From positions 61,227-125,226 of the forward strand of contig JAHJNJ010000018.1 in assembly GCA_018820925.1 (NCBI GenBank): a stretch of 64,000 nucleotides of DNA. The letters are read 5' to 3'. Both the position numbers and the translations under genes were made by a program. Below, piece by piece: positions 18,656-25,556 of this stretch. Position 1 is the first letter of the stretch. Every line of letters starts with the position of its first letter. The DNA comes from Gammaproteobacteria bacterium (GTDB lineage: Bacteria; Pseudomonadota; Gammaproteobacteria; Burkholderiales; Gallionellaceae). The notes below the pieces were generated by a model. It saw only the letters and a list, made by a program, of their open reading frames with translations. It made no database searches and was not told the DNA's origin.

Positions 18656-20992
18656 TCAGAGCTTCCCGGTGAACCCGACCGTTCCGGTACGTCCGGGCAT
18701 GCGGGAATACTGGTAGTAGGTTTTGTCAGTCAGGTTATTGACGGAGAACGAGATCGAAACGGATTTGCTGATCGCATAGCCCAACTTGGCATTGACAATG
18801 AAGTACGGATCAGTGGAGCCGGGCACCCCGTTGACCGTATCCAGGTTCTTGTCGTCGCTATAAGCCTTGCTGGCGTAATGTCCGAGAATGGAACCCGACC
18901 AGAAGCCGCGCGCCCCCTCCAGACCGACGTTGGCCATGCGCTTGGGGATGTATTTGAGTTGCTTGCCCACATAGGAAGCCAGGGAGACATCGGAAACACT
19001 CGTCAGCACCGAAGAGCCGTTGGTCACGTTGATGAACGTCGTCAAACCGGAGGCGACGGGTTGCCTCAATTCCAGTTCCAGCCCCTTGGTCATGGCCTTG
19101 CCCACGTTTTGCCATTCGCTGGTTTTCTGGATCGCGGTGTCGACGATGGTGACGGAATAGAGCAGGTCGTCCAGTTCGGTCTCGTAGTAAGTGGCGCGCA
19201 ACTGCGTGCCGGTGTCGAACTTGTGATCCACGCCGATTTCCCAACTGGTGGAATTTTCCGGTTTGAGGTTTGCATTGGCCTGGGACGTTGAGGTCTTGCC
19301 GCCGGTGATACTGCCCGAGGTTGAGTACATTTCGGACAGGGAAGGTGCACGGAAAGCCCGGCCCCAGGCGCCGCGCAGGGTAGTGTCGACGGCAAGCTTG
19401 TACACTGCGGAGAGCTTGGGACTGAAGAAATTGCTGGAACGGCTTGCATAAGTATTGTCGAATGCCGCCGTGGTGTACCCGGTCAGGACGCTTTGCGTCA
19501 CATGGCCACTGGTGGACCAGGTGTCGTAGCGGCCGCCGGCATAGAGGGTAAACCGGTCATTGAAGGCATACTCATCCTGAATGGCTCCCGCCAGGCTTTT
19601 CGTGCTGCCGTCTGCCGTGTAATAGACCGCACCCTTGCTGTCCACGTCGCGCCAATTCGATAACGTATAGTTCTTCTTGTTCAACTCGTTCTGGTTGGCA
19701 AACACACCCAAGGTCAGGTAATGCATACCGAGGGGAAAATTCAGGGTGGCGGACAGATCGAGGCGGCTGCTCGGCAAATCCGAATAGGAGCCGTTGCCGC
19801 CGGTCAATGTGGCGGCAGGCGCGCTGCTGTTGGTTTGAACGTACCAGTAGTTGTCTTTCTTGTAGCCCAGATCCATCTTGAGCCTGGCCACATCGAACAT
19901 GTGTTCGTAACTGGCTGCGTAGCGGTTGGTTTTCTCGCCGTTGGGGGCATTCAGGAAACCGATTTCTCGCACCGCCAGGGTTTTATTGACGCCGTTGTCA
20001 TCGATAATGCGCGAAGCGGTACAAGGCTGGCTCAGGTAACAGTTGAACGAATCCTGGTAGGCAATGGCAATGCTGGTATATCCGTAGTCGAAGGTCAGCT
20101 TGTTCTGGGGATCTGCATCCAGATAAAGCTTGATCCCGGCGTTATCCTGTTTCCAGCCTTTCCTCCCCTTGTCGCCCACCAGATAGACCGTATTGCCCTT
20201 GCTGTCTGTCGTTGGGGTCGCACCCGTAGTATTCGCCGCCGTTGCCGTAGTCGTGCCGCTATAGGTCACCATGTCGCTGACGTAACCGCCGCTCCGGGCA
20301 TGGTTGTAGTTGAGGGCGATGCCCAGCGTATCGTTCAGTTTGTTGCGGTAAACCGCAGTGCCTTTTTTTGCATCGTTGCTGCCAATGCTGCCGCTGAGGA
20401 TGAATTCCTGTTTGGTCGGTTTCCTGGTGATGATGTTGACTACGCCGCCCATGGCACTGCCGCCATAAAGCGAGGAGAACGGGCCGGGCACGACCTCGAT
20501 CTGCTCGATGGTTTCCGCGGGAACGGTGGACATGTTGACGCCGCCGCTGAACCCGTCGTTGAGCAATTGCCCGTCCACCATGACCGCGGTGCGGTAATAA
20601 CCGGGGATACCGCGCATCACGACCTGGTTGTTGTAATTGCTGGGCAAACCATCCCCCTGCCCCTTCACATAGACACCGGCGGTGTTGCTGACGGCATCAT
20701 CCACGCGTTTGATATTGCGGGATTCAAGTTGTTTCGATGTCACCACGCTGACCGTGGCAGGCGCATCCGAAACGACCTTGGCAGACCTGGTCGCCGTTAC
20801 CACCATTTCTTTCAGCGCCTGGGGAGATTGGTCATCTGAAGTTGATTCGTTGCTGGCTGGCGTTTTTGTCTCACTAGCCACAGGCTCGACTACAGGCAAT
20901 GTCACCAGGGCATCTTCTGCATACACGGACTTTGCAAACAACGTGGACACCACGAGCGACACCGCGCTCATGGCGATGAGTTTCTTGTTCAT
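18656..20992 (-). CDS. TonB-dependent outer-membrane receptor 1
   Basis: A 778-residue receptor. The signal peptide is MNKKLIAMSAVSLVVSTLFA, then a TonB-box-like LKEMVVTATR. The plug carries GQGDGLPSNYNNQVVMRGIP and PGPFSSLYGGSAMGGVVNII. The barrel ends in GTVGFTGKL. The ATG at 20992 is preceded by GGGGGAGTAC; an in-frame codon at 21010 is upstream of that site and unlikely. It heads the unit receptor 1 - His-rich protein - polyferredoxin 2. Three tandem operator dyads lie upstream. Confidence 0.92.
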   Translation of the reverse strand: MNKKLIAMSAVSLVVSTLFAKSVYAEDALVTLPVVEPVASETKTPASNESTSDDQSPQALKEMVVTATRSAKVVSDAPATVSVVTSKQLESRNIKRVDDAVSNTAGVYVKGQGDGLPSNYNNQVVMRGIPGYYRTAVMVDGQLLNDGFSGGVNMSTVPAETIEQIEVVPGPFSSLYGGSAMGGVVNIITRKPTKQEFILSGSIGSNDAKKGTAVYRNKLNDTLGIALNYNHARSGGYVSDMVTYSGTTTATAANTTGATPTTDSKGNTVYLVGDKGRKGWKQDNAGIKLYLDADPQNKLTFDYGYTSIAIAYQDSFNCYLSQPCTASRIIDDNGVNKTLAVREIGFLNAPNGEKTNRYAASYEHMFDVARLKMDLGYKKDNYWYVQTNSSAPAATLTGGNGSYSDLPSSRLDLSATLNFPLGMHYLTLGVFANQNELNKKNYTLSNWRDVDSKGAVYYTADGSTKSLAGAIQDEYAFNDRFTLYAGGRYDTWSTSGHVTQSVLTGYTTAAFDNTYASRSSNFFSPKLSAVYKLAVDTTLRGAWGRAFRAPSLSEMYSTSGSITGGKTSTSQANANLKPENSTSWEIGVDHKFDTGTQLRATYYETELDDLLYSVTIVDTAIQKTSEWQNVGKAMTKGLELELRQPVASGLTTFINVTNGSSVLTSVSDVSLASYVGKQLKYIPKRMANVGLEGARGFWSGSILGHYASKAYSDDKNLDTVNGVPGSTDPYFIVNAKLGYAISKSVSISFSVNNLTDKTYYQYSRMPGRTGTVGFTGKL

Positions 20993-21029
20993 GTACTCCC
21001 CCTTGGACACTATTGATAAATCGGGGCGA

Positions 21030-21104
21030 ATACTAAAGACCTATCGTCGGCGCGGGAATGTGACAAATTGCCGCGCGACAAATTGTCGCGCGACAATTCG
21101 TCAC
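21030..21104 (-). promoter_or_regulatory. Triple operator between receptor 1 and cytochrome b
   Basis: Three contiguous 15-bp dyads: 21060-21074 (GTGACAAATTGCCGC), 21075-21089 (GCGACAAATTGTCGC) and 21090-21104 (GCGACAATTCGTCAC). Toward receptor 1, 24 nt separate the array from TAGTAT (21030-21035). Toward the divergent cytochrome b gene on the plus strand, TATTTT at 21131-21136 lies 26 nt away. The extra dyad relative to receptors 2 and 3 may serve the divergent promoter. Confidence 0.72.
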
Positions 21105-21181
21105 ACCCATGAACCGCTCAACGTACTCACTATTTTGATAACATATTCTTCAATTGAATTTCAGCCCTCAATGGAATTTTC

Positions 21182-21859
21182 ATGACGCCGCACACAAAAA
21201 CAGAAACGCAAACAGTCTGGGACCTGCCCACCCGCCTTTTCCACTGGTCATTGCTGACCTTGATCGTTGCCTGCTGGTGGACCTCGACCGAAAACGGCGA
21301 CATGGACTGGCACATGCGTTGCGGTTATGCGGTGCTTGCGCTGTTGCTGTTTCGCTTGGTGTGGGGTGTGCTGGGCAGCACGACTGCGCGCTTTTCGAAT
21401 TTCGTGACTTCCCCGCGCGCGGTGATTGCCTACATTGCCGACATGCGAAAAAATGCGCCGGTACCGCATGTCGGCCACAACCCGGCCGGCGGCTGGATGG
21501 TGCTGGCTTTGCTTGCGATGGTGTTATTCATTTCGGCCAGCGGCTTGTTCGCCAACGACGACATGATGATCGAAGGACCGCTTGCGCACTATGTCGGCAA
21601 ACGCTTCAGTGACTTGGCGACCGCCCTGCACGAAAGCAGCTTCTATACTCTGCTCGCCCTGGTGACGCTGCACCTCACGGCGATTGTGTTTTATCTGCTG
21701 GTAAAAAAAGAGAACCTGGTATTGCCCATGCTCACCGGCATCAAGCATCTTCCACAAGGCTCAAACGCACCTGCGCCCCACACTCAAAAAACATGGCTTG
21801 CCTTGCTGACACTGGGATGTACATCGGGAGCGGTCTGGGCACTGGTGATGTTCGCCTGA
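21182..21859 (+). CDS. Cytochrome b561-type membrane protein
   Basis: A 225-residue protein of the cytochrome b561/Ni-Fe-hydrogenase b-subunit type. It has four membrane segments and histidines placed to bind two b hemes: RLFHWSLL near the N-terminus, DWHMRCGYA in helix 2, and HESSFYTLLALVTLHL in the last pair. It would accept electrons from quinol and hand them to a periplasmic carrier. It is transcribed divergently from receptor 1 across the triple operator and converges on the cytochrome c' gene, which suggests that the two cytochromes act together. Confidence 0.85.
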   Translation: MTPHTKTETQTVWDLPTRLFHWSLLTLIVACWWTSTENGDMDWHMRCGYAVLALLLFRLVWGVLGSTTARFSNFVTSPRAVIAYIADMRKNAPVPHVGHNPAGGWMVLALLAMVLFISASGLFANDDMMIEGPLAHYVGKRFSDLATALHESSFYTLLALVTLHLTAIVFYLLVKKENLVLPMLTGIKHLPQGSNAPAPHTQKTWLALLTLGCTSGAVWALVMFA

Positions 21860-21889
21860 GGCCCAGACCGGTTCAACAGAAACGGACTC

Positions 21890-22354
21890 TTAATCCGCTT
21901 TTTTCTTGAAGTCTTCGTGGCAGCCCTTGCAGGTTTTCTGCAATTTGCCCATCTGCTCCTTGAGAGCATCCAGGTTGCCGCCCTTCGCCAGCTCGGCCAG
22001 CTTGGCTGCTTCGCTTTCCATGCGGTCGTTCGCTTCCTTGAATTTGTCGGCCTTGGACCACACTTCCGGTTTGGCCTTGGTGTCGCCGCCATCGGAACCG
22101 GGAATGAAACCGTCCTTGGGCAGCTTGCTCAGGAACGCCACATATTCTGCATTGCGGGCAAACAGCGCCTTGTCGTAAGGCATCTCGCCTTTCGCCATGC
22201 GCGACATCGCGCCGTAATACCAAGTCATTGCCGTAAAGCTGCTGCGACGGAATTTGACTGCGTATTCTTCACGCGTCATTTCTGCCTGGGCAACCCCGAC
22301 GAATCCAACCAGTAACGCTGCAGACAAGACAATCTTCGACGTTTTCTTCAACAT
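21890..22354 (-). CDS. Cytochrome c' (periplasmic)
   Basis: A 154-residue secreted cytochrome. The signal peptide is MLKKTSKIVLSAALLVGFVG, processed near AQA. A four-helix bundle of ordinary length ends in the heme motif CKGCHEDFKK near the C-terminus, the class II c-type arrangement. Proteins of this class bind NO or carry electrons. It has its own operator-promoter with the same dyad as the receptor genes, so it belongs to the same proposed regulon. ATG at 22354 is preceded by AGGAGAAAGC. Confidence 0.88.
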   Translation of the reverse strand: MLKKTSKIVLSAALLVGFVGVAQAEMTREEYAVKFRRSSFTAMTWYYGAMSRMAKGEMPYDKALFARNAEYVAFLSKLPKDGFIPGSDGGDTKAKPEVWSKADKFKEANDRMESEAAKLAELAKGGNLDALKEQMGKLQKTCKGCHEDFKKKAD

Positions 22355-22388
22355 GCTTGCTTTCTCCTGTGGGTAATGAAACCCGGTG

Positions 22389-22433
22389 ATTCTAATTCAA
22401 ACGAGCCATCGGCACCGTGCGACAATTTGTCGC
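22389..22433 (-). promoter_or_regulatory. Operator and promoter of cytochrome c' gene
   Basis: A single perfect dyad GCGACAATTTGTCGC at 22419-22433, extended to a 19-bp palindrome at 22417-22435. On the minus strand exactly 24 nt separate it from TAGAAT (22389-22394), the same spacing as at the three receptor promoters. This repeated geometry in unrelated flanking sequence is the strongest evidence that the dyad is functional. Confidence 0.75.
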
Positions 22434-22627
22434 ACCTCCGGTGCAGAGATGCCTCATAGCCGCGTAGTGGATGAGATATCGGAGCCGCAATTTTCCGCAG
22501 ACCGGAATTGAATTTGAATGCAATTTTTCAGGAAGGTGACATTGAGAAATTGATGGTGCCAAGCCAGCGATAATTATTCAGCAGGTTCTTGGGAGGAGAC
22601 TACTGGGTGGCTGACTTGGCAGGGTGC

Positions 22628-22672
22628 AATTTAATACTGGAGCAAATTAATTGGAATGCGTCATATTGTCGC
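22628..22672 (-). promoter_or_regulatory. Orphan operator-promoter facing a gene-free stretch
   Basis: The dyad GCGTCATATTGTCGC at 22658-22672 (13 of 15 positions match the consensus) is followed, on the minus strand, by ATTCC and then, after 24 nt in total, by TAAATT (22628-22633). No gene starts directly downstream. It may be a second, distal promoter for cytochrome c' or drive a small RNA. Confidence 0.5.
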
Positions 22673-22751
22673 AGCCCTTCACCCCTTGTCACTGTAGGGT
22701 ATGGCCCTGCACAGCCCGGTCATCACAGAGGCATCCGGTATAATCCGCGCC

Positions 22752-24596
22752 ATGTCACATATCCAGTTACTCCCCGACCTGCTGATTAACCAGATTGCCG
22801 CCGGTGAGGTGATCGAACGCCCGGCTTCGGCCCTGAAAGAGCTGCTGGAAAACAGCCTGGACGCAGGCGCGACCGAGATTTCTGTGCAACTGGAAAGCGG
22901 CGGTATCAAATTATTGAGAGTTCGCGACAACGGCGGCGGTATCGCCAAAGAACAACTGGCACTGGCGCTGATGCGCCACGCCACCAGCAAGATCGCCTCG
23001 CTCGACGATTTGCAGCGCGTTGCCAGCATGGGCTTCCGCGGCGAGGCACTGGCCAGCATGGCAGCGGTTGCCCAGGTCACCCTCACCAGCCGCGCCGCCG
23101 ATGCCGAGCATGCCTGGAAAGTGGAGGCAGTAGACGGCACGCAAAGCGAAGCCGCACCCGCCGCACATCCGCATGGCACCAGTGTGGAAATGCGCGAGCT
23201 GTATTTCAATACCCCGGCACGGCGCAAATTCCTGAAGAGCGAAAATACCGAATTTGCCTGGTGCGAAGAAACCTTCAAGCGCATCGCGCTGTCGCGACCG
23301 GATGTGGCATTTTCGCTGCAACATAATGGCAAGATGGTGTGGCAGTTACTCCCCTCGCCCGCGAGCGGGATAACCAGCGACTTGGCGGCTTTGCCGCCTA
23401 GTCGAATGGCTAGTAGTTCTATCAGAGGGGCTGGGGGTGAGGGTCTGGGAGCGAGGGTCTCCGCCATCCTCGGCCCAGAATTCGGCCAGCACGCCGTCAA
23501 CGTCGAGCGCCAGATCGGCCCGCTCCACCTCTACGGCATCGCCGCCCTCCCCGCCTACTCGCGCTCCACGCGCGACGAGCAATACTTCTTCGTCAACGGC
23601 CGCTTCGTGCGCGACAAGGTGCTGATGCACGCCGTGCGCCAGGCCTACCAGGACATCCTGCACCACCAGCGCCACCCTGCCTTCGTGCTGTTCCTCGAGT
23701 TGCCGCCGGAACAGGTGGACGTGAACGTGCATCCAGCTAAAAGCGAGGTGCGTTTCCGCGAGAGCCAGGGCATTCACCAGTTCGTGTTCCATGCGTTGCA
23801 GGATGCGTTGAGCACAACGATGAAGGAAGCAGTGCCGAGCGCCGCCCAAAGCGCTCCCTCTCCCGCTGCAGGAGAGGGAGCAAAAAAGACATTCGCTCCC
23901 ATCCAGCAACAACGCATCCCCTTCAACGCCGCCCAACCCGAAGCAGCCTACAGGCTGTGGGAAGAATCCGCCGTGATCCGCGAACTCGGCGCTGCAGCAC
24001 CGCAGACAGACGCGCATCCGCTCGGCTTCGCCATAGGCCAACTCTCCGGCATCTACATCCTCGCGCAAAACCAGCATGGCCTGGTGGTGGTCGACATGCA
24101 TGCTGCGCATGAACGCATCGTGTACGAAAAACTGAAAGCCGCCTTCGACCGGCAGCAAATGCCGCGACAGCCGCTGTTGATTCCGGTCACCTTCGCCGCC
24201 GAGGCTCTGGACATCGCCACCGTGGAAGAAGAACAGGACGCATTGCAACTGCTCGGCTTCGACATCGCGCCCATCTCCACCAACACGCTGGCCGTGCGCG
24301 TCATGCCCGCCATGCTCAAGCAATCCCACGCCGAAACCGCCGCGCGCGAAGTACTGCACGAACTGCGCGATTTCGGCGCCAGCCGCGCCCTCACCGAACG
24401 CCGCAACGAAGTGCTCGCCACCCTCGCCTGCCATTCCGCCGTGCGTGCCAACCAGCTACTGGGCCTGCCCGAGATGAACGCCATCCTGCGCGAGATGGAA
24501 CAGACCGAGCGCGCCGACCAGTGCAACCACGGACGACCGACCTGGTTCCAGATTACGCTGGAAGAGCTGGATGCGATGTTTATGCGGGGGAAGTAG
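22752..24596 (+). CDS. mutL: DNA mismatch repair protein MutL
   Basis: A 614-residue MutL. The GHKL ATPase motifs are intact: NQIAAGEVIERPASALKELL, DNGGGI, ATSKI and GFRGEAL. The dimerisation domain follows a flexible linker. The ATG at 22752 (MSHIQLLPDL) matches the family start; the open frame upstream is not conserved. Residues ~199-231 (LLPSPASG...GLGARVS) are encoded by a copy of an intergenic repeat inserted in frame, and residues ~367-376 by a short palindrome in the linker. The key ATPase motifs lie outside both, so the protein is probably active. Confidence 0.95.
   Translation: MSHIQLLPDLLINQIAAGEVIERPASALKELLENSLDAGATEISVQLESGGIKLLRVRDNGGGIAKEQLALALMRHATSKIASLDDLQRVASMGFRGEALASMAAVAQVTLTSRAADAEHAWKVEAVDGTQSEAAPAAHPHGTSVEMRELYFNTPARRKFLKSENTEFAWCEETFKRIALSRPDVAFSLQHNGKMVWQLLPSPASGITSDLAALPPSRMASSSIRGAGGEGLGARVSAILGPEFGQHAVNVERQIGPLHLYGIAALPAYSRSTRDEQYFFVNGRFVRDKVLMHAVRQAYQDILHHQRHPAFVLFLELPPEQVDVNVHPAKSEVRFRESQGIHQFVFHALQDALSTTMKEAVPSAAQSAPSPAAGEGAKKTFAPIQQQRIPFNAAQPEAAYRLWEESAVIRELGAAAPQTDAHPLGFAIGQLSGIYILAQNQHGLVVVDMHAAHERIVYEKLKAAFDRQQMPRQPLLIPVTFAAEALDIATVEEEQDALQLLGFDIAPISTNTLAVRVMPAMLKQSHAETAAREVLHELRDFGASRALTERRNEVLATLACHSAVRANQLLGLPEMNAILREMEQTERADQCNHGRPTWFQITLEELDAMFMRGK
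23350..23444 (+). repeat. Dispersed repeat (family E) inserted in mutL
   Basis: About 95 bp that match, in reverse orientation, the intergenic element at 41756-41851. Shared blocks include CCCCTCGCCC, GGGATAACCAGCGACTTG, GGCTAGTAGTT and ATCAGAGGGG. Here the element lies within the open mutL frame without a stop codon. Confidence 0.75.
23853..23881 (+). repeat. Short palindrome in the mutL linker
   Basis: Perfect 11-bp arms GCTCCCTCTCC/GGAGAGGGAGC around CGCTGCA. The composition resembles the CCCTCCCCC/GGGGGAGGG arms of the element at 57049-57234. It encodes APSPAAGEGA in the MutL interdomain linker. Confidence 0.6.
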
Positions 24597-24722
24597 CCCG
24601 AATGATCGAACCCGCCCAGATTGGGTAGCGGGATGCAAATATTGGGTATGACTGACGAATCAAACAACTCTTCGGCGCTTGCCGATATAATCCGCCCAAC
24701 CAACGCGACAACCCATAGAGAA

Positions 24723-25013
24723 ATGCGCCCTTCACTCGCCCTGCAAGCACACCGTCAAGCGATCCGCGAGATCGCCTTGCGCCATCGCGTGCGTAATGTG
24801 CGCGTATTCGGCTCAACCTTGCATGGCAGCGACACCGAAGACAGCGACCTTGATTTGCTGGTCGAGCCGACAGCGGAAACCACGCTGATGGACATCGCGA
24901 AGATCCAGATCGAAGTTGCTCAACTACTCCATGTCGGCGTGGACGTGCTGACCCCTAATGCGCTGCCCGACAAGTTCCGCGCACAAGTCATGGCGGAAGC
25001 CGTTGCCGTATGA
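24723..25013 (+). CDS. MntA-type nucleotidyltransferase (antitoxin-like)
   Basis: A 96-residue minimal nucleotidyltransferase. The catalytic signature GS-x10-DLD is complete (GSTLHGSDTEDSDLDLLV). Such MntA proteins AMPylate and silence the HepT toxin encoded next to them. The start at 24723 (MRPSLALQ) is chosen because the sequence upstream is not conserved-looking. Its stop overlaps the start of the HEPN gene by 4 nt, as in mntA-hepT operons. Confidence 0.85.
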   Translation: MRPSLALQAHRQAIREIALRHRVRNVRVFGSTLHGSDTEDSDLDLLVEPTAETTLMDIAKIQIEVAQLLHVGVDVLTPNALPDKFRAQVMAEAVAV

Positions 25014-25372
25014 GTAAAACGGACACCCTGCGCATACCGGACTATCTCAGCCACATCGTCGAGGCCATCGAACGTATCCACGAATACGTTTCCGACATGG
25101 ACGAAGTCGCCTTCCTCCAAGACCGTAGAACCCAGGACGCCGTCATCCGCAATTTCGAGATCATCGGCGAAGCCGCCCGCAACATCGAACGCCATCACAC
25201 CACATTCGCAGCAGCTCACCCGGAAGTGCCATGGTCGGTCATCTACACCATGCGCAATCGCGTCGCGCGTGGCTACTTCAAGGTCGATCTGGAGCTAGTC
25301 TGGAAAACCATACACACCGATTTGAACGAGCTGCATGCGCTAATCCGCAAGCTGCTGGAGCAGGTCGGTTAA
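25010..25372 (+). CDS. HepT-like HEPN protein with altered motif
   Basis: A 120-residue all-helical DUF86/HepT-family protein, normally an RNase toxin with motif R-x4-H-x-Y. Here the motif reads MRNRVARGYFKVD, so the expected His is Arg while the first Arg and the Tyr remain. The nucleotide sequence is unambiguous at that codon (CGT). The RNase may therefore be inactive or altered. It is translationally coupled to the MntA-like gene. Confidence 0.85.
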   Translation: MSKTDTLRIPDYLSHIVEAIERIHEYVSDMDEVAFLQDRRTQDAVIRNFEIIGEAARNIERHHTTFAAAHPEVPWSVIYTMRNRVARGYFKVDLELVWKTIHTDLNELHALIRKLLEQVG

Positions 25373-25420
25373 TTTTCCACGAATCGTTCCGCCGTGCGCA
25401 CCAACCAAGAACTGAACCAT

Positions 25421-25501
25421 GTAGGGTGCAATAAGCGAAGCGCATTGCACCGGATGTTTGGGATTCATACGGCGCAATGCCCGTTGGTTATTGCGCCCTA
25501 C
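25421..25501. repeat. Dispersed palindromic repeat, family D
   Basis: An 81-bp inverted repeat beginning GTAGGGTGCAATAAGCG and ending TTATTGCGCCCTAC. It lies between the HepT-like gene and the acetyltransferase. It resembles families A-C in having GTAGG/CCTAC ends and a length of about 80 bp, but the interior is different. Confidence 0.7.
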
Positions 25502-25556
25502 GCGGGCTGAAACAACCGAGATGGTGTTGTAATCCGTCCGTATATCAACTTGGGGT

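Larger units (their letters stand above)
22355..22751. other. 397-bp regulatory region between cytochrome c' and mutL
   Basis: No protein-coding gene is supported. Frames here are short and lack usable starts. The region holds two copies of the cluster's 15-bp operator, at 22419-22433 and 22658-22672, both oriented toward the minus strand by their -10-like hexamers. About 190 nt between them has no visible gene. The mutL promoter must also lie at the right end. Confidence 0.6.

Noticed and set aside
21060..21104. Tandem 15-bp units considered as a CRISPR-like array
   Set aside because: The units abut without spacers, are palindromic and sit at promoters, and no cas gene is present.
13744..22672. 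Assigning the dyad to CRP/FNR or Fur
   Set aside because: Spacing and symmetry suit both types, but the sequence matches neither consensus and no regulator gene lies in the cluster, so no name was given.
22589..22789. A short plus-strand frame between cytochrome c' and mutL
   Set aside because: No good start, no similarity, and it runs through the operator and mutL start region.
23346..24434. A 362-codon minus-strand frame across mutL
   Set aside because: It is antisense to clearly conserved MutL sequence and lacks any recognisable domain.
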